Below, piece after piece: positions 9,512 through 17,856 of a stretch of 63,843 nucleotides of DNA. Each line of letters starts with the position of its first letter. Positions within the stretch are counted from its first letter, which is position 1. Origin of the DNA: Nostoc sp. RI_552. GTDB lineage: Bacteria > Cyanobacteriota > Cyanobacteriia > Cyanobacteriales > Nostocaceae. The notes under the pieces are model-generated. The model saw nothing but the letters and a program-made list of their open reading frames with translations, searched no databases and was not told the origin of the DNA. Location of the stretch: contig WGNO01000034.1 in NCBI GenBank assembly GCA_016124525.1, positions 1-63,843 of the forward strand. Direction: 5' to 3'. Position numbers and translations under genes: made by a program.

Positions 9512-10861
9512 CTAGCCCAATTTTTCGAGTAAACAATCAGCAATCCTACGTGCAGCCCCTGGCTTACCCATGCGCCGGATTCCGTTCTCAGCAATTATTT
9601 GCAAACTGTCAGGATTTTTCCACAGCGATAGCACCACTTGGGGAACTTGTCTGGGACTGTCTACTAAAAGCAAAGAGGCTCCTAAAAGTCGGCTTTGAGC
9701 TTCAGCAAAAGCTGGGTTATATTGTGGCCCCTTACCCAGAATGGCGATGGCGGGCTTGCCTAAACCGACAAACTGTTCCGTTGCTGTCCCAGCCATGGCG
9801 ATCGCTAAATCCCCCCAATATAAACAATCACCATAGGCTTGTTGTGTCAGTATAATATAACCTTTTGTTTGCTTAAATATCAAAGCGCCAGGATCAGCAA
9901 TGGGAATGGGAGCTTCTGGGTGGCTTTCCCAGCCTTGGTTTGTAACAGTTTGCGAGAGAATATTTGCATCTAAACCAGGGGCAATAGCACCCAAGAATAC
10001 CACATTGCCAGCACTGTATAAAACTGAATTTTGTTCTGAGAAACTAGCCATCAATGTAGACACAGCAACCATGATCATTTCCCAGTTCCCGTAAGCCTCC
10101 GGGGGACGGGAACCAGGTAATAAAGTGATTACTAACGGTTTAGCTGTTTCTTGCCCATGGGCCGGGGAAGTATCAAACTTGGCTGAAAACCACTTTGGTT
10201 CCAGACCATCCATCATAGGATTACCCAAATCAAAAGCCGGAATTGACCACTTTTGTAATATTTCCGTAGTCAACCCATCTCTAGGGAAAACAGCCTGACA
10301 ACGGCGAGAACTCATCAACCAACGTTCCCAAGGATGATAAATTGATCCAGAAAAGTTTTCCCAACGAGCACCTTTTGATTTCCTGGGTAATAGTCCCACT
10401 TCATCTCGCACGTAATACTCTGATTTTGCCGTACCCACAAAAGCATAGTCAGCACCACTAAAAGCCCCAAATAACAAAGGAACAATATCCCCTACAGCCA
10501 AAATACCTCTCTTGTTACCCAATTTTTCTTGGTAACGTACCCAACGACGAACAGCCTGAATTTGATTTACGGTAAGTTGCAGCAAACCCCCACGCACATC
10601 CCTAAGTAATTGCCGTCCATCCATATAAATAAAGCCCCCAGAAGGCATAGTACGTACTGCACCAATACAGGGTATACCTAACTGTTGGTAAGCAAGCCCT
10701 TCACCCACCAAAGGTAATGCAAAAATATCTGGTGAATTTTCTAGTTGCTGCAATTCCTGCAAAATCCTCACAGCAATTACATCTTCTCCATGACCATTGC
10801 TTAAAACCAATAACTGCAAACGAGAAGTTGCCTCTGGCGATAATGACAATATTTTGTTCAT
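9512..10861 (-). CDS. Lipid-A-disaccharide synthase-related protein (TIGR03492 type)
   Basis: A 449-residue protein of the cyanobacterial family related to LpxB. It opens with LLVLSNGHGEDVIAVRILQ, the first nucleotide-binding-like strand and loop, and carries ITLLPGSRPPEAYGNW centrally and AIAMAGTATEQFVGLGKPAI in the C-terminal half, the features of a GT-B glycosyltransferase fold. True LpxB transfers a sugar in lipid A synthesis; the substrate of this branch is not established. The ATG at 10861 begins at the normal family N-terminus. It is divergent from the Omp85 gene 175 bases away, which may point to envelope work (inference). Confidence 0.8.
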   Translation of the reverse strand: MNKILSLSPEATSRLQLLVLSNGHGEDVIAVRILQELQQLENSPDIFALPLVGEGLAYQQLGIPCIGAVRTMPSGGFIYMDGRQLLRDVRGGLLQLTVNQIQAVRRWVRYQEKLGNKRGILAVGDIVPLLFGAFSGADYAFVGTAKSEYYVRDEVGLLPRKSKGARWENFSGSIYHPWERWLMSSRRCQAVFPRDGLTTEILQKWSIPAFDLGNPMMDGLEPKWFSAKFDTSPAHGQETAKPLVITLLPGSRPPEAYGNWEMIMVAVSTLMASFSEQNSVLYSAGNVVFLGAIAPGLDANILSQTVTNQGWESHPEAPIPIADPGALIFKQTKGYIILTQQAYGDCLYWGDLAIAMAGTATEQFVGLGKPAIAILGKGPQYNPAFAEAQSRLLGASLLLVDSPRQVPQVVLSLWKNPDSLQIIAENGIRRMGKPGAARRIADCLLEKLG

Positions 10862-11036
10862 AAAAATGCCGTCAATGGCGAATAATGATTCAGAAACAAA
10901 ATCTTAAAATTAACTGTCTGTTCCCACAAGAGGTATCAGTGAGGATATCAACCTGCCAAGTAGCTGGAAGTTACTATGATCCTCATTCAGTCACCTCACT
11001 ACAACTAACTACCAGTTAATTAGATTAAATTTTATT

Positions 11037-13040
11037 ATGCAGATTTCTTCTGGTGCAATTTTTGCTTTGGCCACCTTGGCCACTAGCAATCTTATACAAC
11101 CAGCAACGGCTACATCCATTACAGTTGCTTCTCAGGATGAACCCGCTAAAAGTTCACTAGTACCAGTTATTGAAGAAAAACCGACAGGAATTGAGGCGAT
11201 AGCATCTCCAGAAACCATAGCTACTCAACAATTTTCTCAAAATTCTATAATTGGACAAATAAGCGTACCAAAAAATACTATTTGCCCCTGTAGCACTGAT
11301 GAAAACTTAGTAGTAACTGCTACAGATATCCAAATAGTAGGAGCTACTCAGGAATTACAAGAGATTGTCCGCCAAGTCATTAAAACCGAAGTAGGTAAAG
11401 AAGTCAGTCAAAATCATATCAAAAGCGATATTGCAGCCATTTTGGAAACAGGTTTATTTGCTAGTGCTAAGGTTAATACCACCACCAACCACAATGGCTT
11501 AGATGTAGTATATCAACTGCAACCAGTAGTGGTACGATCGCTGCAACTTTCCGGTGCCAAAATACTCACTTATCAGGTAGCCCAAGAAAGTTTTCAATCA
11601 CAAATTGGTAAACCTATCAGTCCAGAAAAACTAACAGAAATTGTACAGCAAATTAATCAATGGTACGCCGACAGAGGTTATCAGCTAGCAAGCGTGGTAT
11701 CCATTAAACCCAACCACGAAGGCATTCTCAAAGTCAATGTGGCTGAAGGTTTAGTGGGTGACATTAAATTTCGCTTTATTAATGACGACGGTCAAACCAT
11801 TGATAGCAAAGGTCAACCAGTAAAAGGACGCACCCAGCCTGATTTTATCAGCAAGCAGTTACGACTCAAATCAGGGCAAATTTTTCAAGAAAATATTCTG
11901 CGCCAAGATGTACAGAATCTATATCGCACAGGTTTATTTGAAATTGTCAATGTTGCCCTTGAAGGTGATACCAACAAAGTTAATTTAGTTTATGAACTCA
12001 AAGAATTGGGAGCACGTGCCATTAACTTAGGTGGTAGCTTTAACGCTGACTTGGGATTGTTAGGTACATTCAGCTATCAAGACCAAAATATTGGTGGTGT
12101 TAATGATAATTTGGCTCTCAATGTAGCCATGAGTCGTAATGATTTGCAATTTAATACTAAATTTACCAGTCCTTATCGTCCCACTGAACCTGACCGCATA
12201 GGGTACACAATTAATGCTTTCCGTCGCCGGGAACTTTCCGCAACCTTGGATGACAAGATTACACTACCTAATGGCGACAAAGTGCGGGAAGGTCAGATTG
12301 GCGCTGGTATCAGCTTTCAGCAACCCCTTGCTCATTGGGATACCACCTTGGGATTTAACTACACTCGCACCACCATTCGCGATCGCCAAGGTAATATTAC
12401 CTCAAGGGACAAACAAGGCAATCGCCTTTCCGCAAGTAGCACAGGTATCGATGATTTGGCTACGCTATCCTTTAGCGCCTCCCAAGATCAACGAGATAAT
12501 ACTTTGAATCCTACTCAAGGTTCTTTAGTAACTTTAAGTACCGAACAATCTGTACCCATTGGTCAAGGTAATATAGCCATGAATCGCCTCAAGGCTAACT
12601 ACACCCAGTATGTACCAGTACAGTTATTCAACACCAATAATAACCAGCCGCAAGTCTTTGCCGTCAATTTTCAAGCTGGTACAGTAATTGGTAATTTACC
12701 AGCTTATGAAAGCTTTAACTTGGGTGGTGCTAATTCCGTCCGGGGTTACGATAACGGAGAAGTTGGTAGTGCTCGCACTTATGTCTTAGCTAGCGCAGAA
12801 TACCGCTTCCCCATTGTGCAGGTTTTAGGGGGTGTGGTATTTGCTGACTTTGCCTCAGACCTAGGCTCTGGTAAAACTGTCATCGGAGATCCTGCCGGCC
12901 TACGAGGTAAACCTGGTCATGGTTTTGGCTATGGTGCTGGAGTACGTGTAAACTCACCTCTGGGGTTAATTCGCGCGGACTATGGCATTAATGACCAAGG
13001 AGAAAGCAAAGTACATGTAGGTATAGGGCAGAGATTTTAA
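11037..13040 (+). CDS. Omp85/BamA-family outer membrane protein
   Basis: A 667-residue protein with an N-terminal signal sequence (MQISSGAIFALATLATSNL, cleavage likely after a following Ala), a low-complexity stretch, then POTRA-like repeats (about residues 95-345; for example LQLSGAKILTYQ and LRLKSGQIFQENILRQ), and a C-terminal 16-strand barrel. The loop-6 motif VRGYDNGEVG is present and the protein ends in Phe (GIGQRF), as outer membrane barrels do. The family inserts or translocates outer membrane proteins. It is shorter than the main cyanobacterial Omp85 (over 800 residues), so it is probably a paralogue. It is monocistronic and followed at once by a transposase remnant. Confidence 0.9.
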   Translation: MQISSGAIFALATLATSNLIQPATATSITVASQDEPAKSSLVPVIEEKPTGIEAIASPETIATQQFSQNSIIGQISVPKNTICPCSTDENLVVTATDIQIVGATQELQEIVRQVIKTEVGKEVSQNHIKSDIAAILETGLFASAKVNTTTNHNGLDVVYQLQPVVVRSLQLSGAKILTYQVAQESFQSQIGKPISPEKLTEIVQQINQWYADRGYQLASVVSIKPNHEGILKVNVAEGLVGDIKFRFINDDGQTIDSKGQPVKGRTQPDFISKQLRLKSGQIFQENILRQDVQNLYRTGLFEIVNVALEGDTNKVNLVYELKELGARAINLGGSFNADLGLLGTFSYQDQNIGGVNDNLALNVAMSRNDLQFNTKFTSPYRPTEPDRIGYTINAFRRRELSATLDDKITLPNGDKVREGQIGAGISFQQPLAHWDTTLGFNYTRTTIRDRQGNITSRDKQGNRLSASSTGIDDLATLSFSASQDQRDNTLNPTQGSLVTLSTEQSVPIGQGNIAMNRLKANYTQYVPVQLFNTNNNQPQVFAVNFQAGTVIGNLPAYESFNLGGANSVRGYDNGEVGSARTYVLASAEYRFPIVQVLGGVVFADFASDLGSGKTVIGDPAGLRGKPGHGFGYGAGVRVNSPLGLIRADYGINDQGESKVHVGIGQRF

Positions 13041-13416
13041 TAACAATGCTTCGCTTAAACTTTCTTATCCTTCCACAGAGACAAGGAAAGAATGTACAAC
13101 TGTGGAAGTTATGGACATTCCATGGACAGGGACTGAAAGCGGCGATTAACTTATGGCCTTTGGCTAAAGCGTCAAAGCTTACCGAGGGATAACCCCTCCC
13201 ATCCTCCCATTTAAACAAGAAATAAATATCTAGACTTGTCTAGCTTTTATGTAGCAGACAAAGCTGTTAATATAAGCGAGAGGTTTTCCACTTCGGGAGT
13301 TGAAAATATAAAAAATTCCTGTATCAAAATATGGGAAAAACTGGCGACCTGGAATTGCATGAAAACTCAAAAATCAATATATTGGCTTACTTAGCACTTA
13401 GTATTTAGTACCTCCT
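13041..13416. other. Intergenic region holding a TnpB tail
   Basis: The first half is the tnpB remnant at 13071-13211. The second half is AT-rich and contains no further gene; it must carry the promoter of the protein kinase gene. Confidence 0.6.
13071..13211 (+). pseudogene. Remnant of TnpB C-terminus (IS200/IS605 group)
   Basis: In one frame it reads FHRDKERMYNCGSYGHSMDRD followed by a stop. This matches the zinc-ribbon end of TnpB (CGSCGHSMDRDLNAAINL in the related copy at 36.9 kb), with the second Cys changed to Tyr. The downstream bases TTGGCTAAAGCGTCAAAGC, a pyrimidine-rich run and CCCATTTAA also align with that copy. Only the tail survives, so it encodes no nuclease. It lies directly behind the Omp85 stop codon. 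Confidence 0.8.
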
Positions 13417-15000
13417 ATGTTAGCAGGCACAACTTTGCAGGATGGCAAATATACCCTAATCCAAGAAATTGGCCGTGGTGGCTTTGGCATTACCTTTAAG
13501 GCCACTCACAACTACTTAGGTCAAGAAGTAGTTATGAAAACTATTAATGAAAAACTCCGCCAACATCCTGATTTTGCCAAGTTTGAGCGCCAATTCCAAG
13601 ATGAAGCCAGAAGATTGGCAACTTGTATCCATCCTCATATTGTCCGGGTCAGTGACTTTTTTATTGAAAATGGACTGCCTTACATGGTAATGGAATATGT
13701 TCGTGGAGATACTCTAGGAGAAGCATTTGTATTGCCAGCAATACCGTTACCGGAACCCACAGCAATTCACTATATTCGTCAAATTGGGTCAGCATTGCAA
13801 GTAATACATAATAATGGCTTGCTGCACCGGGATATTAAACCAGATAATATTATCCTCCGCAAAGGAAGTCAGGAAGTAGTGCTGATTGATTTTGGCATTG
13901 CCCGGGAATTTAATAATGGTGTTAGGCAAACTCATACTGGCATGGTTTCTGAAGGCTATGCACCCCTAGAACAATACTTGACCCAAGCCTCACGCACGCC
14001 AGCGACAGATGTTTATGGTTTGGCAGCAACTTTGTATGCCCTGTTAACAGGACAAGTTCCTTTGCCAGCATTATTGCGCGATCGCGAAAAAATGCCCTCT
14101 CCCCGCGAACTGCAACCGCAGCTCAGTGCAGCAGTTAATCAAGCAATCATGCGTGGTATGGCTATAGAATCTCAATTTCGCCCAGCAACAGTGGCACAAT
14201 GGTTGCAATTATTACCTGAAAGTAAAATCAATATTAATAATCCAGTTCCCACTCAGGCGGTGCCAACTATAGTTTTACCCGTCCAGGAGCCAGGAAAAAA
14301 ATTACCCCAAAAAAACTGCAACAGTCCCCAGAAACAATTATTAAAACTTCCAAAACAAAAAGCTTATCAAATATTCATAGCTGTAAGTGTAGCTTTTATT
14401 GCTGGCACAACAGGTTTTGGCATCACCAAGTTATTTTCTAATTCTCAGCCACAGTCATCTTCCACATCTGTGTTAGAAAAGCCTACAATTAAGCCGGAAA
14501 CAGAAAAACCATCAGCTGATTCCCCATCTTTATCTGAGGAAGAAGAAAACAACAGACAAAATCCTCCCGCATCTTCGCCTCCTAACTCTGTACAAGTCAG
14601 AACTCCCAGACAAGGCCAGCGTTATATTCCTGTTGCTAAAGAACAAACTCTCACTACCACTAGCACCAACATCGAAAGTCAACGAAAACCGACGCAAACT
14701 CAAGGAAAACCCACTGCTACCAAACCCAGAACCATACCTAGCATTCCTCCCACACCATCATTAGTAGAAAGGCTGCGAGAAATTCGCGACACTCGTCAGG
14801 TTTCGCCCCCACCATCGCCAGAAAATAATCTACCCACCACTAAACGAGATTCCACCTCATCCCCGGCTGCGAGGCCATCAAATCCAATCATTCCACCAAG
14901 AGAACCATCACCTGCGCCAGCAAAACGATTAGATTCTCCTCCTGTGGTAGTTCCAACCACCGAAAGCAAGCCAAGTTCATTATCACTGCCTGAGAATTAG
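13417..15000 (+). CDS. Serine/threonine protein kinase with transmembrane segment and Pro/Ser-rich tail
   Basis: A 527-residue Hanks-type kinase. The catalytic domain fills about residues 10-270: the glycine loop IGRGGFGITF, VMKTI with the ATP-binding Lys, HRDIKPDNIIL (catalytic loop) and IDFGIAREF (DFG). A single membrane helix follows near 320-340 (IFIAVSVAFIAGTTGFGI), then a long low-complexity segment rich in Pro, Ser and Thr that would lie outside the cytoplasm. This layout is common among cyanobacterial Pkn proteins. ATG at 13417. A strong terminator follows. Its substrate and stimulus are unknown. Confidence 0.92.
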   Translation: MLAGTTLQDGKYTLIQEIGRGGFGITFKATHNYLGQEVVMKTINEKLRQHPDFAKFERQFQDEARRLATCIHPHIVRVSDFFIENGLPYMVMEYVRGDTLGEAFVLPAIPLPEPTAIHYIRQIGSALQVIHNNGLLHRDIKPDNIILRKGSQEVVLIDFGIAREFNNGVRQTHTGMVSEGYAPLEQYLTQASRTPATDVYGLAATLYALLTGQVPLPALLRDREKMPSPRELQPQLSAAVNQAIMRGMAIESQFRPATVAQWLQLLPESKININNPVPTQAVPTIVLPVQEPGKKLPQKNCNSPQKQLLKLPKQKAYQIFIAVSVAFIAGTTGFGITKLFSNSQPQSSSTSVLEKPTIKPETEKPSADSPSLSEEEENNRQNPPASSPPNSVQVRTPRQGQRYIPVAKEQTLTTTSTNIESQRKPTQTQGKPTATKPRTIPSIPPTPSLVERLREIRDTRQVSPPPSPENNLPTTKRDSTSSPAARPSNPIIPPREPSPAPAKRLDSPPVVVPTTESKPSSLSLPEN

Positions 15001-15043
15001 AAAACTACTAATCGAATACTCTTAGCGAATCTCGAATTGACCC

Positions 15044-15071
15044 TCCCACCCCTTCAAAGGGTGGGATTTTT
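15044..15071 (+). terminator. Rho-independent terminator after the protein kinase gene
   Basis: TCCCACCC (15044-15051) pairs with GGGTGGGA (15059-15066) around a 7-base loop and is followed by TTTTT. It lies 44 bases after the kinase stop and just before the tail of the opposing tnpB remnant. Confidence 0.8.
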
Positions 15072-15074
15072 GTT

Positions 15075-15404
15075 TCATTCAGCCGACTTGTCTACAGGAG
15101 TTTCCCCTCCTAAATAGAAGTCGTTCTGTCCATAAGCTTTAGATTCTGTGGTATCCACAGTACTTTTTAGTCCTTTGTTCAAAATTATAATCGCTGCACC
15201 GTGGTCACGGCGCATAATTGCCCCCCAAGAATGGCATTTGTCAGTAGGAGTAGACAACGACTTTTTAACCCGTCTTCCACAAACATCACAATCTTGAGAT
15301 GTATGGCTTGGTGCAACTGCTATCGCCCAAGTATCAAAAACTTGGGAATCCCTTTTTACCTGGTTTCTTGGCTTGACAATTATCCTAGAAACCTTTGATA
15401 GCAA
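15075..15404 (-). pseudogene. TnpB C-terminal fragment (IS200/IS605/IS607 group)
   Basis: An open frame of 109 residues that corresponds only to the end of a TnpB RNA-guided nuclease. It has AVAPSHTSQDCDVCGRRVKK with the first CxxC of the zinc ribbon, then CHSWGAIMRRDHGAAIIILNKG, where the second CxxC has become CxxW and the conserved DRDxNAA is RRDHGAA. The RuvC-like DED core is missing, since full TnpB is about 370-420 residues. The remnant lies between the kinase terminator and the tmRNA terminator. It is decayed and not functional. Confidence 0.85.
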
Positions 15405-15506
15405 ATCCTCAACATACCCAGAACATAAATTATGAATTTCTGAAAAAAAAGGACTATCCTCTACAACGAGAAGCTCTAGAACATCAGTTATTTAATTTTT
15501 TTGAGT

Positions 15507-15552
15507 AAAAAGGAAATCCACCAAACAATAGGTTTAGGTGGATTTCCTTTTT
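15507..15552 (-). terminator. Terminator of tmRNA
   Basis: A perfect 16-bp stem: AAAAAGGAAATCCACC (15507-15522) and GGTGGATTTCCTTTTT (15537-15552), with a 14-base loop. It lies immediately 3' of the tmRNA on the minus strand. The A/T flanks make it able to act in both directions. Confidence 0.85.
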
Positions 15553-15560
15553 ATTTTTAG

Positions 15561-15949
15561 TGGATCCGAGCAGAGTCGAACTGCTGTCCAAATTGGGTAT
15601 TTACACCCCGCTCATTCACAGATTTAGCCTATCTGACCCTCAAGGCGGGAATCGTTCATTATCCCGAACGTAGGATGCTCTGATTAACTCTTAGCTAACA
15701 AGCCAACCAGAGAACACTTGTTAGAGCGTCCGTTGGGGGTTGGTCTCCAGTCCTTAACGGAGTCAAACTAGAGACGCTCGAACCTATAAGAGGTAATTAG
15801 GCAACTGCTACAGTAGCAGGCTTACGAGCAAATTTTACGATGTTATTCGCATTTACGTTTTTTTGAGCCTTTGATTTTCGAGAGGAGACTCACTCTCGAC
15901 CTGCATCACAGAGTAGCGTTCGCCAACCTGTCGAAACCGTTACGGACCC
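15561..15949 (-). ncRNA. ssrA: Transfer-messenger RNA (tmRNA)
   Basis: One-piece tmRNA of 389 nt. The 5' end GGGTCCG (15949-15943) pairs fully with CGGATCC near the 3' end (15568-15562), leaving a discriminator A at 15561; CCA is not encoded, as the next bases are CTA. The 5' domain reads GTAACGGTTTCGACAGG and the 3' domain holds the T-arm GCAGTTCGACTCTGC, both diagnostic. With SmpB and alanine it rescues stalled ribosomes and tags the nascent peptide for proteolysis. The internal message lies at 15797-15850. A strong terminator follows. Confidence 0.97.
15797..15850 (-). other. tmRNA tag-peptide reading frame
   Basis: The resume codon GCG is at 15850-15848. The encoded tag is ANNIVKFARKPATVAVA, then TAA. 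The N-terminal ANNIVKFARK matches heterocystous cyanobacterial tags. The end, PATVAVA, is unlike the usual -ALVAA and finishes VA rather than AA. Confidence 0.93.
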
Positions 15950-16087
15950 ATGAAGTTTATATATCAATTGTAATACCCCACTGGGGAAATGTGTTAAGAG
16001 CCAAATAAAATTTGCGATTTTTTCTTGGAATTTAGTTACGGGGCGTGGTAGGCTACCATGCCCCAAGGGATTGGGAGTTAAAAACCT

Positions 16088-16447
16088 CTACTCATTTTCG
16101 TCGGCAACGACTTGGGGCAGTCCCATGCTATAGTTAGCAACACGACCAGAAAGATTGTAGCTGATTTCACCTTTTTGCAGGAGCGATCGCAGATAATGCT
16201 CCAAGTCTGATCCCATGCGGCGTAAGTTGTAATCTGTTAAATCAGCGCCACTAGATGCTTCTACCAGTTGATCAAACTGGCGATAAACCTTTTGTAGAGC
16301 GTCTTCATTCCAATTGAATTCGTTGTCCGGGTCAACATCTAACGTTAAGACTTGATTACTAGGAATCAGTTCGCCATCTCGGTCAATTTCCGCCGCGAAA
16401 ATTCGGATATGCCGAGTTGTGGACTTGAGCAGCATCGGGTTGTCCAT
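16088..16447 (-). CDS. ndhM: NAD(P)H-quinone oxidoreductase (NDH-1) subunit M
   Basis: A 119-residue protein recognised as NdhM, an oxygenic-photosynthesis-specific peripheral subunit of the thylakoid NDH-1 complex, which takes part in cyclic electron flow and respiration. The family run LLKSTTRHIRIFAAEID opens the protein, and LTLDVDPDNEFNWN, YNLRRMGSDLEHYLRSLL and YNLSGRVANYSMGLP follow. The length is normal. The start could be the ATG at 16447 or the internal ATG at 16435; neither has a strong Shine-Dalgarno, and many homologues begin at the MLLKS position. It is monocistronic and downstream of a long AT-rich leader. Confidence 0.93.
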   Translation of the reverse strand: MDNPMLLKSTTRHIRIFAAEIDRDGELIPSNQVLTLDVDPDNEFNWNEDALQKVYRQFDQLVEASSGADLTDYNLRRMGSDLEHYLRSLLQKGEISYNLSGRVANYSMGLPQVVADENE

Positions 16448-17067
16448 AAAAGGGTGTAAGGTTTAGTTGAATTACACTAAATTTATTCTAGACCTTATGC
16501 GAGGGCTTAAATGACCGCTAATTAGCATCAGGGAAGGCAAACCTACTGTTCTGCCCTGATCATTTAGTCTATCCACTGATTTATTCTTAAATTTTTTCAT
16601 GAAGATTTTGCAATTTTCAAGTTGAACAAAAGGTACATCAAGTAATTTTACGGAATCATTCTACAACTAGCTCTGGCTATCATAAAAACTCAATTATTAT
16701 CAATTAAACTTACGTAAAAATACTAGAAATAAAGTAAAAACTCAAACTATTAATAATTAAAGCATCCAGTTGATGTAAAAACCTTTAAAAAGCTTGGACA
16801 AGTTCTTACAAAAACTTTATTGTATAAGATATCAAAGACTGAATAATAGTTATAATTTGCCTCGAAGCATATTTGCCTCAGGAAGATCACCGCCTAACGT
16901 TTTAAGACTAGCTAGAAAAAACACAGGAGAGTCAATATAGAATACAACTGTTATGGATCGAAGACAAATTTTTAATCCAGCACTGTGGATACAAAAAATA
17001 TAAAGGATTTGATCTGGGGATATAGTTCCTCACCCTTATGACCATCAAGTAACCTAATCTCAAAATT
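16448..17067. other. Divergent intergenic region between ndhM and the heterocyst-regulator-like gene
   Basis: About 620 AT-rich bases with no gene. A short inverted pair, ATCAGGG (16527-16533) and CCCTGAT (16554-16560), lies about 80 bases upstream of ndhM. The region presumably carries two divergent promoters. I found no convincing GTA-N8-TAC NtcA site. Confidence 0.5.
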
Positions 17068-17349
17068 ATGAACTCAAAAGCATTACCGCGCCAAAAAAAT
17101 AATATCGAAGTAGGTGTTTATGAATGCGAAATACATCTCAAATTCCGTTTGATTGAAGAAAAAAGTCTATTGGGCGATCGTGAGCAGCTGTTACAGGTTT
17201 TGCTAGACGCTTTGACCGAAGGCTCTGATGATTTTCTAGAGACGCTACAAGCATCTGTTAAAGCACAGGAAGTATCTGAGTTTAAAGCTTCCCCTCAAAT
17301 GCGTCGCCAGCTAATGCGCTTACGTAATGCTGTTGACAATAGTCAATAG
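17068..17349 (+). CDS. Npun_R1517-family heterocyst differentiation regulator (small protein)
   Basis: A 93-residue soluble, highly charged protein. I recognise the core EVGVYECEIHLKFRLIEEKS and LLQVLLDALTEGSDDFLETL as the small family named for Npun_R1517 in filamentous cyanobacteria, annotated as a heterocyst-differentiation transcriptional regulator. The C-terminus, PQMRRQLMRLRNAVDNSQ, is basic and helical and could contact nucleic acid (inference). It is full length, ATG-started, and isolated by long AT-rich intergenic DNA on both sides, which fits a tightly regulated single gene. The biochemical mechanism is not known to me. Confidence 0.72.
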   Translation: MNSKALPRQKNNIEVGVYECEIHLKFRLIEEKSLLGDREQLLQVLLDALTEGSDDFLETLQASVKAQEVSEFKASPQMRRQLMRLRNAVDNSQ

Positions 17350-17856
17350 TTAAAAATCTGACAATGTAAAGCTGTCATTGAATAACAGCACAATCATGAA
17401 TTAAGTATCAAATGCTCAATTATTGTCAAGTTAGTTCATATGTTTATGTGTTCTAACAGATAGTTAGCTGGTATAAACATAAACCCAGTGCAAAGCCTAA
17501 AGTTGATCTATTCTTTGAAAAATAAAAGAAAGCATCTACTGGATTGGCAGTCAGTTATAATGGTGTGTCTACTTTTTCAGTATTTTGCTCATTTAATTGG
17601 CATGAAAGATTTTTTTTGACATAATGTATGTTTCAGTAGGAGCTATCTAGGCAAATCAGGAATCATACTCAACTTCTGAACAGATAAAGGTATAACTAAA
17701 ATCTACGTCAATTTACGTCCGTAATCCCATGGATGAAGCGCTTTGCTATGTTGCCAGAGCAGAAAACATTAAAAGATAAGTCAATTAACATTTGTTGGGT
17801 GTGTTGTCATGCAGGACAATACACTGCCTTAATTTGAGTCTAGAAAAAAATATGCA
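17350..17856. other. Intergenic region without a recognised gene
   Basis: About 500 bases between convergent genes, AT-rich, with stops in all frames. No transposon tail, tRNA or clear hairpin terminator was found. Confidence 0.5.

Noticed and set aside
9451..9855. Open frame of 134 residues on the plus strand
   Set aside because: It lies opposite the lipid-A-disaccharide-synthase-like gene, overlapping it in antisense with no family character.
15075..15404. Functional TnpB/IscB-type RNA-guided nuclease
   Set aside because: Only the C-terminal 109 residues are present; the RuvC-like catalytic core is missing and the zinc ribbon is damaged.
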